Assembly: GCF_034427455.1 (NCBI RefSeq)
Contig: NZ_JAXQNN010000006.1
Location: 104,306 to 168,305, forward strand
From: Jeotgalibacillus haloalkalitolerans
GTDB taxonomy: Bacteria; Bacillota; Bacilli; Bacillales; Jeotgalibacillaceae
DNA: 64,000 nucleotides
Reading direction: 5' to 3'
Positions 1-6,914 of this stretch are shown here, one piece after another. The notes under the pieces are model-generated. The model was given only the letters and a program-made list of their open reading frames with translations. It did not search any database and was not told the origin of the DNA. Position numbers and translations under genes: made by a program. The stretch's first letter is position 1, and each line of letters starts with the position of its first letter.

Positions 1-483
1 TAATGTTGGACCGATTGCCGGTGCGAACGCGATAACAAGACCGAACATACCCATTGCCTGGCCCCGTTTTTCAATCGGGAATATTAAAAATAAAATTGTC
101 TGCATCAGTGGCATGATAATGCCCGCTCCTGACGCCTGCAGCACACGGCCTGTCAACAGGAATCCGAAATTTGGCGCGATCGCACAAACAAGCGTTCCTA
201 ACGCGAATAATCCCATTGCTGTCAGAAATAATCTCCTTGTTGTAAACCTCTCAATTAAAAATGCAGTGATCGGAATCATAATCCCGTTTACCAGCATAAA
301 GATTGACTGAAGCCACTGGGCAGTGGATGCATTTAATTGAAGGTCTTCCATAATTACAGGAATCGCAGTTGCCAGAAGCGTCTGATTTAAGATTGCAACA
401 AATGCACCTGAGATCAACACAATCAGCAGTGGAATTTTATTAATACCAGCCCCGGCAGCAGGCTGACTTTCTGCATGTGCCAT
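1..483 (-). CDS. MFS multidrug transporter, DHA2 (EmrB/LmrB-like) family, partial
   Basis: The reading frame starts at an ATG whose first base is 483 and runs off the left edge, so only about the first 161 codons are present. An RBS (AGAAGGAAA) precedes the ATG. After a polar lead of about 15 residues there are hydrophobic helices and the DHA2-type motifs: NQTLLATAIPVI in helix 1, a short loop with RFTTRRLF between helices 2 and 3, and GRVLQASGAGIIMP in helix 4. Family knowledge says these are proton-driven exporters of lipophilic drugs with 14 helices in the cytoplasmic membrane. A MarR-type regulator is divergent with palindromic sites between them, which suggests local control of this exporter. 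The substrate cannot be inferred. Confidence in the family is high; the C-terminal half is not visible. Confidence 0.85.
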   Translation of the reverse strand, partial: MAHAESQPAAGAGINKIPLLIVLISGAFVAILNQTLLATAIPVIMEDLQLNASTAQWLQSIFMLVNGIMIPITAFLIERFTTRRLFLTAMGLFALGTLVCAIAPNFGFLLTGRVLQASGAGIIMPLMQTILFLIFPIEKRGQAMGMFGLVIAFAPAIGPTL

Positions 484-540
484 ATCTATTTCCTTCTTTC
501 TGTCTATTAAATTTCGCAAAACGAATCAAGTATTTGCATT

Positions 541-567
541 ATACAACTATATGATTGTATCATACAA
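541..567. promoter_or_regulatory. Likely MarR operator between divergent exporter and regulator genes
   Basis: Positions 555-567 read TTGTATCATACAA, a perfect inverted repeat around one central base. A further ATACAA half-site at 541-546 pairs with the TTGTAT at 555-560 across 8 bases, giving three overlapping half-sites. The cluster lies between the ATG at 483 and the regulator start at 619. MarR-type repressors typically bind such short palindromes in their own divergent promoters; binding here is inferred from position and symmetry. Confidence 0.6.
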
Positions 568-618
568 CTAATAGGTGGCAAGCAACTTGCTTAAAATGAA
601 ATGAAGGCGGTATTTCAC

Positions 619-1062
619 ATGAAAGAAGAATCATCAGCACAAATCGAGCTGGAAATGGCTGTTCTCTCCAGAAGGATTGCATCAGTTGCCAGAAGCAAAC
701 GGGAAGAAAATCTCGTCAGGGCAGCTTATCTGCTGTTATTTCAAATCTCAACGCATGGTCCCGCAGGTGTAAAAGGACTCGCTGAAGAACTTCAGCTGGA
801 TATTTCCACCGTCAGCAGACAGGCCGCATCCCTGGATCAAAAAGGATATATCAAGAAAATTCCCTATCCAAAGGACAAAAGATCCTATTTATACGAAATT
901 ACTGACGCCGGTCAGCGGGAAATGATCGAATATCAAAAAATTCGAAGAGAAAAAGTCGACCAGCTGCTATTTGACTGGACGGATGACGAACGCGAACAGT
1001 TCGGTCGTTTGCTGAAGAAGTTTAATGAGTCGGTGAAGGTTTACTGGTCGGGTGAGGAGTGA
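619..1062 (+). CDS. MarR family winged-helix transcriptional regulator
   Basis: A 147-residue protein with the MarR fold layout: N-terminal helix, then helix-turn-helix and wing around residues 45-95 (QLDISTVSRQAASLDQKGYI for the recognition region, followed by a basic PKDKRSY wing and ITDAG), then a C-terminal dimerisation helix. The start at 619 is preferred over an upstream in-frame ATG at 601, because the sequence AAGGCGG at 603-609 gives an RBS at good distance only for the ATG at 619. It is divergent from the MFS exporter and separated by palindromic sites, so it most likely represses that exporter and itself, released by a small lipophilic ligand. The ligand cannot be told from sequence. 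Confidence 0.88.
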   Translation: MKEESSAQIELEMAVLSRRIASVARSKREENLVRAAYLLLFQISTHGPAGVKGLAEELQLDISTVSRQAASLDQKGYIKKIPYPKDKRSYLYEITDAGQREMIEYQKIRREKVDQLLFDWTDDEREQFGRLLKKFNESVKVYWSGEE

Positions 1063-1074
1063 GTGGCCGGGTAT

Positions 1075-1200
1075 GTTCCGGAAATATTTGATGTGGTTCA
1101 GGAGATTACGCTGGAAGTTCATCAAATTAATTCTAGTGTTCAGAAGATTTCACATACGGTTCATGAGTTTTTGGACAACGTTCATAAAATTGTATCAAAA
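1075..1200. repeat. 21-bp periodic repeat tract, six units
   Basis: The tetramer GTTC recurs at 1075, 1096, 1117, 1138, 1159 and 1180, exactly 21 bp apart six times; units 2 to 6 read GTTCA followed by a short A/T-rich motif (for example GTTCATCAAATT, GTTCAGAAGATT, GTTCATAAAATT) and a variable stretch. In one plus-strand frame this gives a heptad series V-x-x-I/F, but that frame reads on through the hairpin at 1238-1264 into the antisense of the next gene. It lies between the MarR gene and a terminator. Similar-period tracts occur at 21780-21986 and 63533-63767. Confidence 0.75.
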
Positions 1201-1227
1201 GACCTACGCGATCTCGTCTCTTTAAAT

Positions 1228-1268
1228 CACAAAAAACATCCGGCGCCTCCGCACCGGATGTTTTTTAC
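1228..1268. terminator. Bidirectional intrinsic terminator
   Basis: AAAAAACATCCGG, a 10-base loop, then CCGGATGTTTTTT: a GC-rich stem with an A-run before and a T-run after, so it can stop transcripts from both the MarR gene (plus) and the HAD gene (minus). Confidence 0.85.
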
Positions 1269-2044
1269 TCAATCAGACCAGCCATCTTCAACCCGTGCAG
1301 GATACCATCTTCCTCAACAGATTTTGTTACGAATTTAGCAGATTTCTTTACTTCATCTAACGCATTCCCCATCGCAAAGCTGTTTTCCACTGCTGTCAGC
1401 ATTTCGATATCATTCAAACCATCACCAAATGCATATTGACGCGCAGGCGGGTAGCCAAGCTGTTCAACCATTCTGGCGATCCCCTGTGCTTTTGATCCGC
1501 CTCTTGGCAGGATATCCACTGAATAGGAATGCCATCTGATAAAGTCAAAGTCTTTGAATGTTTCCCGGTACTGTTCCTCTTCCCCGCGCTCACAAAATAG
1601 CAGCGATTGATAAAGCGGACGATCCACGTGATAGTCTGGATCGTGCGTTGGTTCCATGCCGATTTTCAGCGTGCCGATGCTCTCTTCTATATAAGCATGC
1701 TGACGTACGTTGGCTTTCATATCCTTATGGTCCATGTAGACAACCGGATGTTCATTTTCAACGGCTGTTGCTGTCAGCTTTTTCAGTGCGTCCGCGTTAA
1801 GTGGATTTGTGTAAATGACTTCATCATTCAGCACAACGTACTGACCGTTGTAGCTGATAAATGAACGTATACCTAGTTCTTTTCTGAGGTCCTCATACAT
1901 AAACGGTGCGCGTCCTGTTGCAATTGCGACTTCATGTCCAAGCTCCTGAAGTTTAAAGATTGCCTGTTTTGTTGAAGCAGGAAGTTTCTTGTCGTGGTTC
2001 AGCAGCGTGCCGTCTATATCAAAGAAAATAATACTTTTTTCCAT
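1265..2044 (-). CDS. Cof-type HAD-IIB family phosphatase (YkrA-like)
   Basis: A 259-residue haloacid dehalogenase-type hydrolase. Motif I is FFDIDGTLL at residues 7-15 with the nucleophile Asp9 and acid/base Asp11; motif II is the Thr of IATGRAP; motif III the Lys of GGSKAQGI; motif IV is FGDGLNDIEML, binding Mg2+. The insert between motifs II and III is the C2b cap typical of the Cof/sugar-phosphatase group. Such cytosolic enzymes dephosphorylate sugar phosphates, pyridoxal phosphate or flavin precursors with broad specificity. It resembles B. subtilis YkrA in size and motif spacing. It appears monocistronic: its stop lies in the bidirectional terminator and an SDR gene with its own terminator lies upstream. 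The true substrate is unknown. Confidence 0.85.
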   Translation of the reverse strand: MEKSIIFFDIDGTLLNHDKKLPASTKQAIFKLQELGHEVAIATGRAPFMYEDLRKELGIRSFISYNGQYVVLNDEVIYTNPLNADALKKLTATAVENEHPVVYMDHKDMKANVRQHAYIEESIGTLKIGMEPTHDPDYHVDRPLYQSLLFCERGEEEQYRETFKDFDFIRWHSYSVDILPRGGSKAQGIARMVEQLGYPPARQYAFGDGLNDIEMLTAVENSFAMGNALDEVKKSAKFVTKSVEEDGILHGLKMAGLIE

Positions 2045-2108
2045 TATAAATCCTACCTTTTTATTTATTTTGTATATACAGTTTAACTGAGATTGTCATT
2101 TTTCGCAC

Positions 2109-2137
2109 AGAAAAAGCAGCTGACGGTCAGCTGCTTC
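2109..2137 (-). terminator. Intrinsic terminator of the SDR gene
   Basis: AAGCAGCTGAC and GTCAGCTGCTT form an 11-bp perfect inverted repeat around one base at 2114-2136, with a T-run following on the minus strand, just after the SDR stop codon. Confidence 0.8.
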
Positions 2138-2142
2138 ATCGG

Positions 2143-2925
2143 TTAAATCTCCATATCCCATCGTTCTTTCTGCGTTTCCTTTAACTGGTCTTCTGTTTCC
2201 TGCGGATAGACGGTCCGGAATTTGTGATGATCTGCGGGAATGATGTCGATCATTTTTCTGATCATATCTTCAGGATCAAATTCCTTTAGTCCTTCTTCCT
2301 GTTCAATCATGTCTTCTTTACGTGTGAAATGTTCGTTTTCGTTATACCATTTCCACTTTTCCTCAGCGCTGCGCTTGTTAAAGCCTGTAGCAAATGGTCC
2401 CGGATTAATCGTAGCGACCTGCACGCCGAATTCTTCAAGCTCGGCTTTCATTGTCTGGGCAATGCCTTCAAGCGCATGTTTTGTCGCAGTGTATGGTCCG
2501 ACATATGGTGTTGCTGAGATTCCTGCCATTGAACTCATAAAGACAATTTTACCGCTGCCTTTTTTCACAAGCTTCCGGGCTGCCAGCTGAACGGATTCAA
2601 GCGTTGCAAATACATTTACTTCAAACAATGCACGAAAACGGTCCATCGGCACTTCACCGAGTGGTCCACCTTCATTAATCGCTGCATTGGCAACGAAAAT
2701 ATCAAAATCATATTTTACGATTTCTGCAAGGTCACGCTGATTTGTGATATCCAGTTTGAATACTTCTATTTCAAGCCCCTGAGCCTCGGCTTCTCTCATC
2801 AAGTCCGTTTTCTGTGCAGTCAATTCTGTTGTCGCAATCACCTTATGTCCCTCTTTTGCAAGTCCCAGAGCTGCCCCTCTTCCCAGACCGGTTCCTGCAC
2901 CGGTAATAAAGATTGTTTTACTCAT
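2143..2925 (-). CDS. Short-chain dehydrogenase/reductase (SDR) family oxidoreductase
   Basis: A 260-residue classical SDR. The N-terminal Rossmann glycine motif is TGAGTGLGRGAALGLA (TGxxxGxG), the NAG-like VANAAINEG follows strand 4, the catalytic Ser lies in FMSSMAGISATP and the YxxxK pair is YTATKHALEG. The region after the active site (INPGPFATGFNKR) is the usual cofactor/substrate loop. An ATG at 2925 sits 9 bases from a strong AGGAGG; an in-frame TTG one codon earlier is less likely. Enzymes of this type reduce or oxidise alcohol/keto groups with NAD(P)H in the cytosol; the substrate cannot be assigned. It stands alone between a channel-like gene and a HAD gene with its own terminator. 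Confidence 0.85.
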   Translation of the reverse strand: MSKTIFITGAGTGLGRGAALGLAKEGHKVIATTELTAQKTDLMREAEAQGLEIEVFKLDITNQRDLAEIVKYDFDIFVANAAINEGGPLGEVPMDRFRALFEVNVFATLESVQLAARKLVKKGSGKIVFMSSMAGISATPYVGPYTATKHALEGIAQTMKAELEEFGVQVATINPGPFATGFNKRSAEEKWKWYNENEHFTRKEDMIEQEEGLKEFDPEDMIRKMIDIIPADHHKFRTVYPQETEDQLKETQKERWDMEI

Positions 2926-2989
2926 CAATAAACTCCTCCTGTCAACAAGTCATACCCCACTTGTTCCCAACAGAAGGAAAATTGAAACG

Positions 2990-3619
2990 TCAGGAGGAGG
3001 ACACTTTACTTTTTACATACTTTTTAAATGAAGCAAATGTATGATCAAATCTATTAAATAGCCACTGCAGTGCAATCCCATGAAGGATGACACCGATGAT
3101 TGAATTAATAATCACAAAGGTGTGCATCAGAGTTGATTCAATTTCATAAATGCGCCGGCCGAAAAACAATAGCTGGCTGAAAATGAATGTGAGGGCTTCT
3201 GAATACGTTGTAATGACATTTGGCATTTGCCAGATGATGAGAGACTCTATGAAAAATAAACCAATAACACTTATCAGAAGAATCATTTTAGAAGCGTTAC
3301 TGGCTTTATCGATCACCGGCTGAACGTAATGTTTGGTAATAGTTTTCGTACGGAACAGGTAGATCACCCGGACGATTCTTGCAGCCTGAAAAAACTGGTC
3401 AAACGGAATAATTGCAATGGTCAGAAACGGGTGCTTTTTAATGAACCCCCATTTGGAATCCGCCCTGAATAATCTTATGGCAAAATCGATAAAAAAGATC
3501 AGCCAGACGATCCAGTTTGTAAGAGAGCTGTATGGCTGGTCACTCCATAATGTTGTAATCGTAAAGATAACAAGTATGATCATGAAGCCTTCATATATTT
3601 TTGAGAGTATAGATGACAT
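2990..3619 (-). CDS. Voltage-gated-ion-channel-like membrane protein without a recognisable selectivity filter
   Basis: A 209-residue membrane protein with about six hydrophobic segments in the S1-S6 arrangement of small potassium channels. A basic segment near residues 80-97 (AARIVRVIYLFRTKTITK) resembles a voltage-sensor S4 helix. Where a canonical channel carries the TVGYGD pore motif, this protein reads FIFSQLLFFGRRIYEIES, followed by an S6-like helix (FVIINSIIGVILHGIAL). The pore-loop framework is thus recognisable, but the K+ filter is missing. ATG at 3619 is preferred over an in-frame TTG at 3622 because of the AAGGTGAT RBS. It could be a non-conducting relative, a channel of other selectivity, or a sensor. 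Function unknown; the family call is by pattern only. Confidence 0.6.
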   Translation of the reverse strand: MSSILSKIYEGFMIILVIFTITTLWSDQPYSSLTNWIVWLIFFIDFAIRLFRADSKWGFIKKHPFLTIAIIPFDQFFQAARIVRVIYLFRTKTITKHYVQPVIDKASNASKMILLISVIGLFFIESLIIWQMPNVITTYSEALTFIFSQLLFFGRRIYEIESTLMHTFVIINSIIGVILHGIALQWLFNRFDHTFASFKKYVKSKVSSS

Positions 3620-3690
3620 CAATGATCACCTTCCTTTAAAAAACTTCATATTTATCGTACCAAAGAATCAGTCATTTGGTTTCAAAAATA

Positions 3691-3717
3691 ACGAAATTTC
3701 ACCGCAGACATAATTTA
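3691..3717 (+). promoter_or_regulatory. Candidate sigma-K promoter
   Basis: AC at 3691-3692, 16 bases, then CATAATTTA at 3709-3717, which fits the sporulation mother-cell sigma-K consensus (AC, 16-17 bases, CATAnnnTA). It lies 54 bases before the start of the cysteine-rich gene at 3771. This supports late mother-cell expression but is motif-based only. Confidence 0.5.
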
Positions 3718-3770
3718 TTTTCTGATGCATTAACTACTATATAGACACCATTTCAGAGAGGATGAAAAAA

Positions 3771-4118
3771 ATGAACCATGAACAGGCACAGACTGAGACC
3801 TGTATCTCCATTATTCATAAGAATGTGAGAGTTGAAGCCATCGTAACAATCAAACCGACTGTAAAAATAACAGAGGGTTACAGTATTGAATGTACTCCAT
3901 GCACCTTAGAGGAATCAGATTTAGAGCCGTCTTATCCCAGATTTGGCCTGAACAAATATAAAACAAAAGATAAAAAACATGATGATGGCTGCAGATTTAC
4001 AGTGTCTCAGGATTTATGTATTAAGATTCCACTGAAATTTGAAGCAGACGCTTTTGTAAAACCGGGTGAGGTATATTGCGATCCGGAAGCACCTGACTGT
4101 CTGGATGATGAAGCTTAA
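3771..4118 (+). CDS. Cysteine-rich, probably spore-surface protein (short paralogue)
   Basis: A 115-residue protein without signal peptide or membrane segment. Its C-terminal half carries CRFTVSQDLCIKIPLKF, which aligns with CTFTVSQVICVTIPLDF and CTFDVSQVICVTIPLKF in the two neighbouring minus-strand proteins, so all three share one domain: an early C-rich strand region, then C-x-F-x-V-S-Q-x-x-C-x-x-I-P-L-x-F-x-x-D and a late Cys. The start at 3771 is chosen because AGAGAGG at 3755-3761 is spaced correctly; an ATG at 3762 overlaps that RBS. A sigma-K-like promoter lies upstream. Cysteine-rich, non-secreted, beta-rich repeats near a sigma-K motif suggest a disulfide-linked coat or exosporium component. 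I do not recognise a named family. Confidence 0.65.
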   Translation: MNHEQAQTETCISIIHKNVRVEAIVTIKPTVKITEGYSIECTPCTLEESDLEPSYPRFGLNKYKTKDKKHDDGCRFTVSQDLCIKIPLKFEADAFVKPGEVYCDPEAPDCLDDEA

Positions 4119-4122
4119 CCAT

Positions 4123-4156
4123 TGTTAAAAGGCTGAGACATAGGTCTCAGCCTCAT
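4123..4156. terminator. Bidirectional intrinsic terminator between convergent cysteine-rich genes
   Basis: AGGCTGAGAC, a short loop, then GTCTCAGCCT, flanked by A- and T-rich bases, centred between the stop at 4118 and the convergent stop at 4161. Confidence 0.75.
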
Positions 4157-4160
4157 TCAG

Positions 4161-4967
4161 TTATTCAAGATCATCGTTTTGGTTTGATGGACATACGTTA
4201 CCTGCAACAGCTTCTCCGCAGGCGCCTCCTGATGGCACTGCACTTACATCTGCAGAAAACTTCAAAGGAATTGTTACGCAGATGACCTGTGAAACATCAA
4301 ATGTGCAGGAGCCTGTGTTAGGAAGTGGCTCAAACCCTGGAAGATCATCACATGTTGTATTGATGACAGGACCATTAATACAGCTTACTACTGGCTGTCT
4401 GGCATTGACCCGTGGTGTAAGCGTCACATCTGCCTGTGCACAGATTTCGGCTGTTACTTCCTGTGTACACCCCTGAATGATGACACATGGAATTTGCAGA
4501 CCGTCAGTGAATCCTGCATTTGTTTCATTTGCAGCACCTCCGCCTCCGCCAACTTTCACACCTACTCGTCCAGAAAAAAATGCAAATTCGTCCGGACTGA
4601 CATTATAAATCAGTTCAAGCGTTACGCAAGTGCCCATTCCTACATCAATATTTCCAAACTCTACTTTAAAGTTAGGTACTGCAAAGAACGCATCACCCTC
4701 AGGCGCAATCGTCAATACCGTACCATTCACTCTTGCCTGAGCAGGAAGAATTCCGCCTTCACAGATCTGAAAGTTGATATGACTGATACCAAAACCAGGC
4801 ACATTATTACAATTACATACTTTGTAGAAAACACTTGTCTGACCCGGATTCGGTCCTTGTACCGGCACACCCTGCAGCTGGACTCCGTACTGAAGATCTC
4901 CCCCATTAGGCACGTTGATACATACATAGTCTCCTGTGAATAAAGCATCACAAAGTGGACAACTCAT
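4161..4967 (-). CDS. Cysteine-rich, probably spore-surface protein (two-part, long paralogue)
   Basis: A 268-residue protein in two parts. The first ~150 residues (starting MSCPLCDALF) are a beta-rich domain with CNCNN and a CVTLELIYNVSP strand, ending in a polyglycine linker (VKVGGGGGAAN). The second part, about residues 165-255, is the shared cysteine domain: CTQEVTAEICAQADVTLTPR, CINGPVINTTCDDLPGF, CTFDVSQVICVTIPLKF and a PSGGACG tail. It shares about two thirds of identical positions in this region with the upstream gene, evidence of duplication. RBS GAGGAGGTGA lies before the ATG and only 34 bases separate it from the upstream paralogue, so they form an operon. No secretion signal is present, consistent with mother-cell deposition on the spore. 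Function is inferred, not shown. Confidence 0.65.
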   Translation of the reverse strand: MSCPLCDALFTGDYVCINVPNGGDLQYGVQLQGVPVQGPNPGQTSVFYKVCNCNNVPGFGISHINFQICEGGILPAQARVNGTVLTIAPEGDAFFAVPNFKVEFGNIDVGMGTCVTLELIYNVSPDEFAFFSGRVGVKVGGGGGAANETNAGFTDGLQIPCVIIQGCTQEVTAEICAQADVTLTPRVNARQPVVSCINGPVINTTCDDLPGFEPLPNTGSCTFDVSQVICVTIPLKFSADVSAVPSGGACGEAVAGNVCPSNQNDDLE

Positions 4968-5001
4968 TTACTCACCTCCTCTATTATTTTCGTTCGTATG
5001 A

Positions 5002-5406
5002 TTAACCCCCGTTCACTGCTGATGGACATATATCCCCAGCTACAACCCCGCCACAAGCTCCACCTGATGGCACTGCATCCACGTCTACTGAGAAGTCTAA
5101 TGGAATTGTGACGCAGATCACCTGTGATACGGTAAATGTGCAGTTACCGTTGTTATTCAGAGGTGTAAACCCAGGAACCTCTAAGCATGTCGTATCAATT
5201 AGCGGACCATTGATGCAGGTAACAGTCGGAGTCAGAGACTGAACTCTTGGTGTCAGCGTCACAGTCGCCTGTGCGCAGACTTCAGCTGTTACCTCCTGTG
5301 TACAAGCAGGGATTGCGTCCTGTAAAAGCCGGGCATTGCCGTTTAAGCGGTTTGCAGTTCCAGCTGTTCCGCCGCAACCACATCCTGATTGATTTGTAGA
5401 AGCCAC
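5002..5406 (-). CDS. Cysteine-rich, probably spore-surface protein (single-domain paralogue)
   Basis: A 134-residue protein: a Gly/Cys lead (SGCGCGGTAG) and then the shared cysteine domain from about residue 35 (CTQEVTAEVCAQATVTLTPR, CINGPLIDTTCLEVPGF, CTFTVSQVICVTIPLDF, PSGGACG). It starts with GTG at 5406, six bases after a GGGGGG RBS; the ATG a few bases upstream is out of frame. On the minus strand CATAAGATA lies upstream and matches a sigma-K -10, but a good -35 at the right distance is lacking. It is the first gene of a two-gene operon with the longer paralogue. A coat, crust or exosporium role is inferred from cysteine content and lack of export signal. Confidence 0.65.
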   Translation of the reverse strand: MASTNQSGCGCGGTAGTANRLNGNARLLQDAIPACTQEVTAEVCAQATVTLTPRVQSLTPTVTCINGPLIDTTCLEVPGFTPLNNNGNCTFTVSQVICVTIPLDFSVDVDAVPSGGACGGVVAGDICPSAVNGG

Positions 5407-5576
5407 TCATTTCCCCCCTTTTTAAGCCGGATATTGTATCTTATGCTTCAAAACTTTTAAACGCTTAGTCGTTTTCCATAGATTTGATAAAACAGTACCA
5501 GCGTTTATGAAAATCACTCAAGGGTAGGTACAGAAGTACATACATATTAATCATCTTTATAAAGGAGCTGCTCTGA

Positions 5577-6884
5577 ATGGATGTTAGAAAGCCTGTTCCG
5601 CGTGCCAAAGGAATCGACAATTCACTTTCACTTATTAAAGAAGGTTTTACATTTCTGCCAAACCAGCGTAAAAAACTTGGTTCTGACATTTTTGAAACAA
5701 GACTGCTGGGTAAAAAGGCCATTTGCATGGCTGGAGAAGAAGCTTCTGAACTGTTTTATGATACGGAAAAATTTAAACGTGAAGATGCTATGCCAAAGCC
5801 TCTTAAGATGTCATTGTTTGGTGATGGAAGCCTGCACGGAATGGATGGCGAAGCACACCGGAACCGGAAACGTACATTTCTTTCAATGTTTACGCCGGAT
5901 CGGGTAGAGGATTTGAAGCGGCTGGCACTTGAACACCTGGATGCAAGGGTAAGTCAGTGGGAAAAAGAAGACACGGTGTATCTCTTTGACGAAATGCAGG
6001 AGATTCTTGCAAGAGCCGGCTGTGAGTGGGCTGGTGTTCCGCTTGAAGATGGTGAAGTAAAACAGCGTACGGGTGAAATGATTGACATGATTGATTCATT
6101 CGGCGGTTCTCTTTCAAGGTTTAAAGATGGCAAAAAAGCCCGTGACAGTCATGAGGAATGGCTGCAGAAGATTATTAAGGGTGTGCGAAAAGGAAAAATG
6201 AGTCCTCCTCCAAATTCCGCTGCTTATATCATGGCACATCACCGTGAAACGGACGGGAAGAGATTTGATAAAGGTACTGCTGCGGTTGAATTAAGTAATT
6301 CATTCAGACCCCTTTTGGCAACTGCTTACTTCTTAACATTCGGTGTGCTCGCGATGCATGAGCATCCTGAATCAGTGGAGAAGTTGAAGCATCAGCCAAA
6401 GTACAGCCATTTGTTTGCACAGGAAACGCGAAGGTATTACCCTTTTGTGCCTGCGATGGCGGCCAAAGTGAAAAAGAACTTTACGTTTAAAGGGTACAAA
6501 TTCAAAAAGGACACACTCGTTGTTCTTGATATTTTCGGTACAAACCGTCACCCTGACAGCTGGGAAAGTCCGGATTCTTTTATCCCTGAACGCTTTGAAG
6601 GATGGAAAGGCAGCCCTTTTTCTTTTATTCCACAGGGTGGAGGCGATCATCATACGGGACACCGCTGCGCAGGTGAGTGGCTGACGGTGATTGTGATGAG
6701 TGCTTTCTTTGAATTCTTTGCAAAGAACCTCACGTATGATCTGCCTGAGCAGGACTTATCTTTCAGCATGGAAAGAATGCCGACATTTCCAAATAGCAGG
6801 CTGATCATTCAACATGTCAAAAAGACTGCTGATTATGACAAAAATCTGAAAGAATTGTTGGATGGATTTTCTGCTGTCAGATAA
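5577..6884 (+). CDS. cypC: Cytochrome P450 fatty-acid peroxygenase, CYP152 family
   Basis: A 435-residue P450. The heme-binding loop is QGGGDHHTGHRCAGEW with the proximal Cys364; the insertion GGGDHxTGHRC rather than the usual FxxGxRxC is characteristic of CYP152 enzymes such as B. subtilis P450 BSbeta (YbdT/CypC). Arg244 in NSFRPLLA corresponds to the active-site Arg that binds the fatty-acid carboxylate and replaces the acid/alcohol pair of ordinary P450s, followed by Pro. ExxR is ETRR near residue 287. These enzymes use H2O2 directly to hydroxylate fatty acids at the alpha or beta carbon and need no reductase, consistent with no redox partner nearby. RBS AAAGGAG precedes the ATG. It is monocistronic with a strong terminator. 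Confidence 0.93.
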   Translation: MDVRKPVPRAKGIDNSLSLIKEGFTFLPNQRKKLGSDIFETRLLGKKAICMAGEEASELFYDTEKFKREDAMPKPLKMSLFGDGSLHGMDGEAHRNRKRTFLSMFTPDRVEDLKRLALEHLDARVSQWEKEDTVYLFDEMQEILARAGCEWAGVPLEDGEVKQRTGEMIDMIDSFGGSLSRFKDGKKARDSHEEWLQKIIKGVRKGKMSPPPNSAAYIMAHHRETDGKRFDKGTAAVELSNSFRPLLATAYFLTFGVLAMHEHPESVEKLKHQPKYSHLFAQETRRYYPFVPAMAAKVKKNFTFKGYKFKKDTLVVLDIFGTNRHPDSWESPDSFIPERFEGWKGSPFSFIPQGGGDHHTGHRCAGEWLTVIVMSAFFEFFAKNLTYDLPEQDLSFSMERMPTFPNSRLIIQHVKKTADYDKNLKELLDGFSAVR

Positions 6885-6885
6885 C

Positions 6886-6914
6886 AAAAAAAGAGGCCCG
6901 GGGCCTCTTTTTTT
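6886..6914. terminator. Bidirectional intrinsic terminator
   Basis: A-run, GAGGCCC, one base, GGGCCTC, T-run: a GC-rich palindrome between the convergent P450 and diguanylate cyclase genes, usable from both sides. The cyclase stop codon overlaps it. Confidence 0.9.

Noticed and set aside
1063..1338. GTG-started 91-residue frame after the MarR gene
   Set aside because: No RBS; it reads through a bidirectional terminator into the antisense of the HAD gene. Kept only as a periodic repeat.
4494..4943. 149-residue plus-strand frame inside the long cysteine-rich gene
   Set aside because: Antisense shadow; the minus-strand frame has RBS and paralogues with conserved cysteines.
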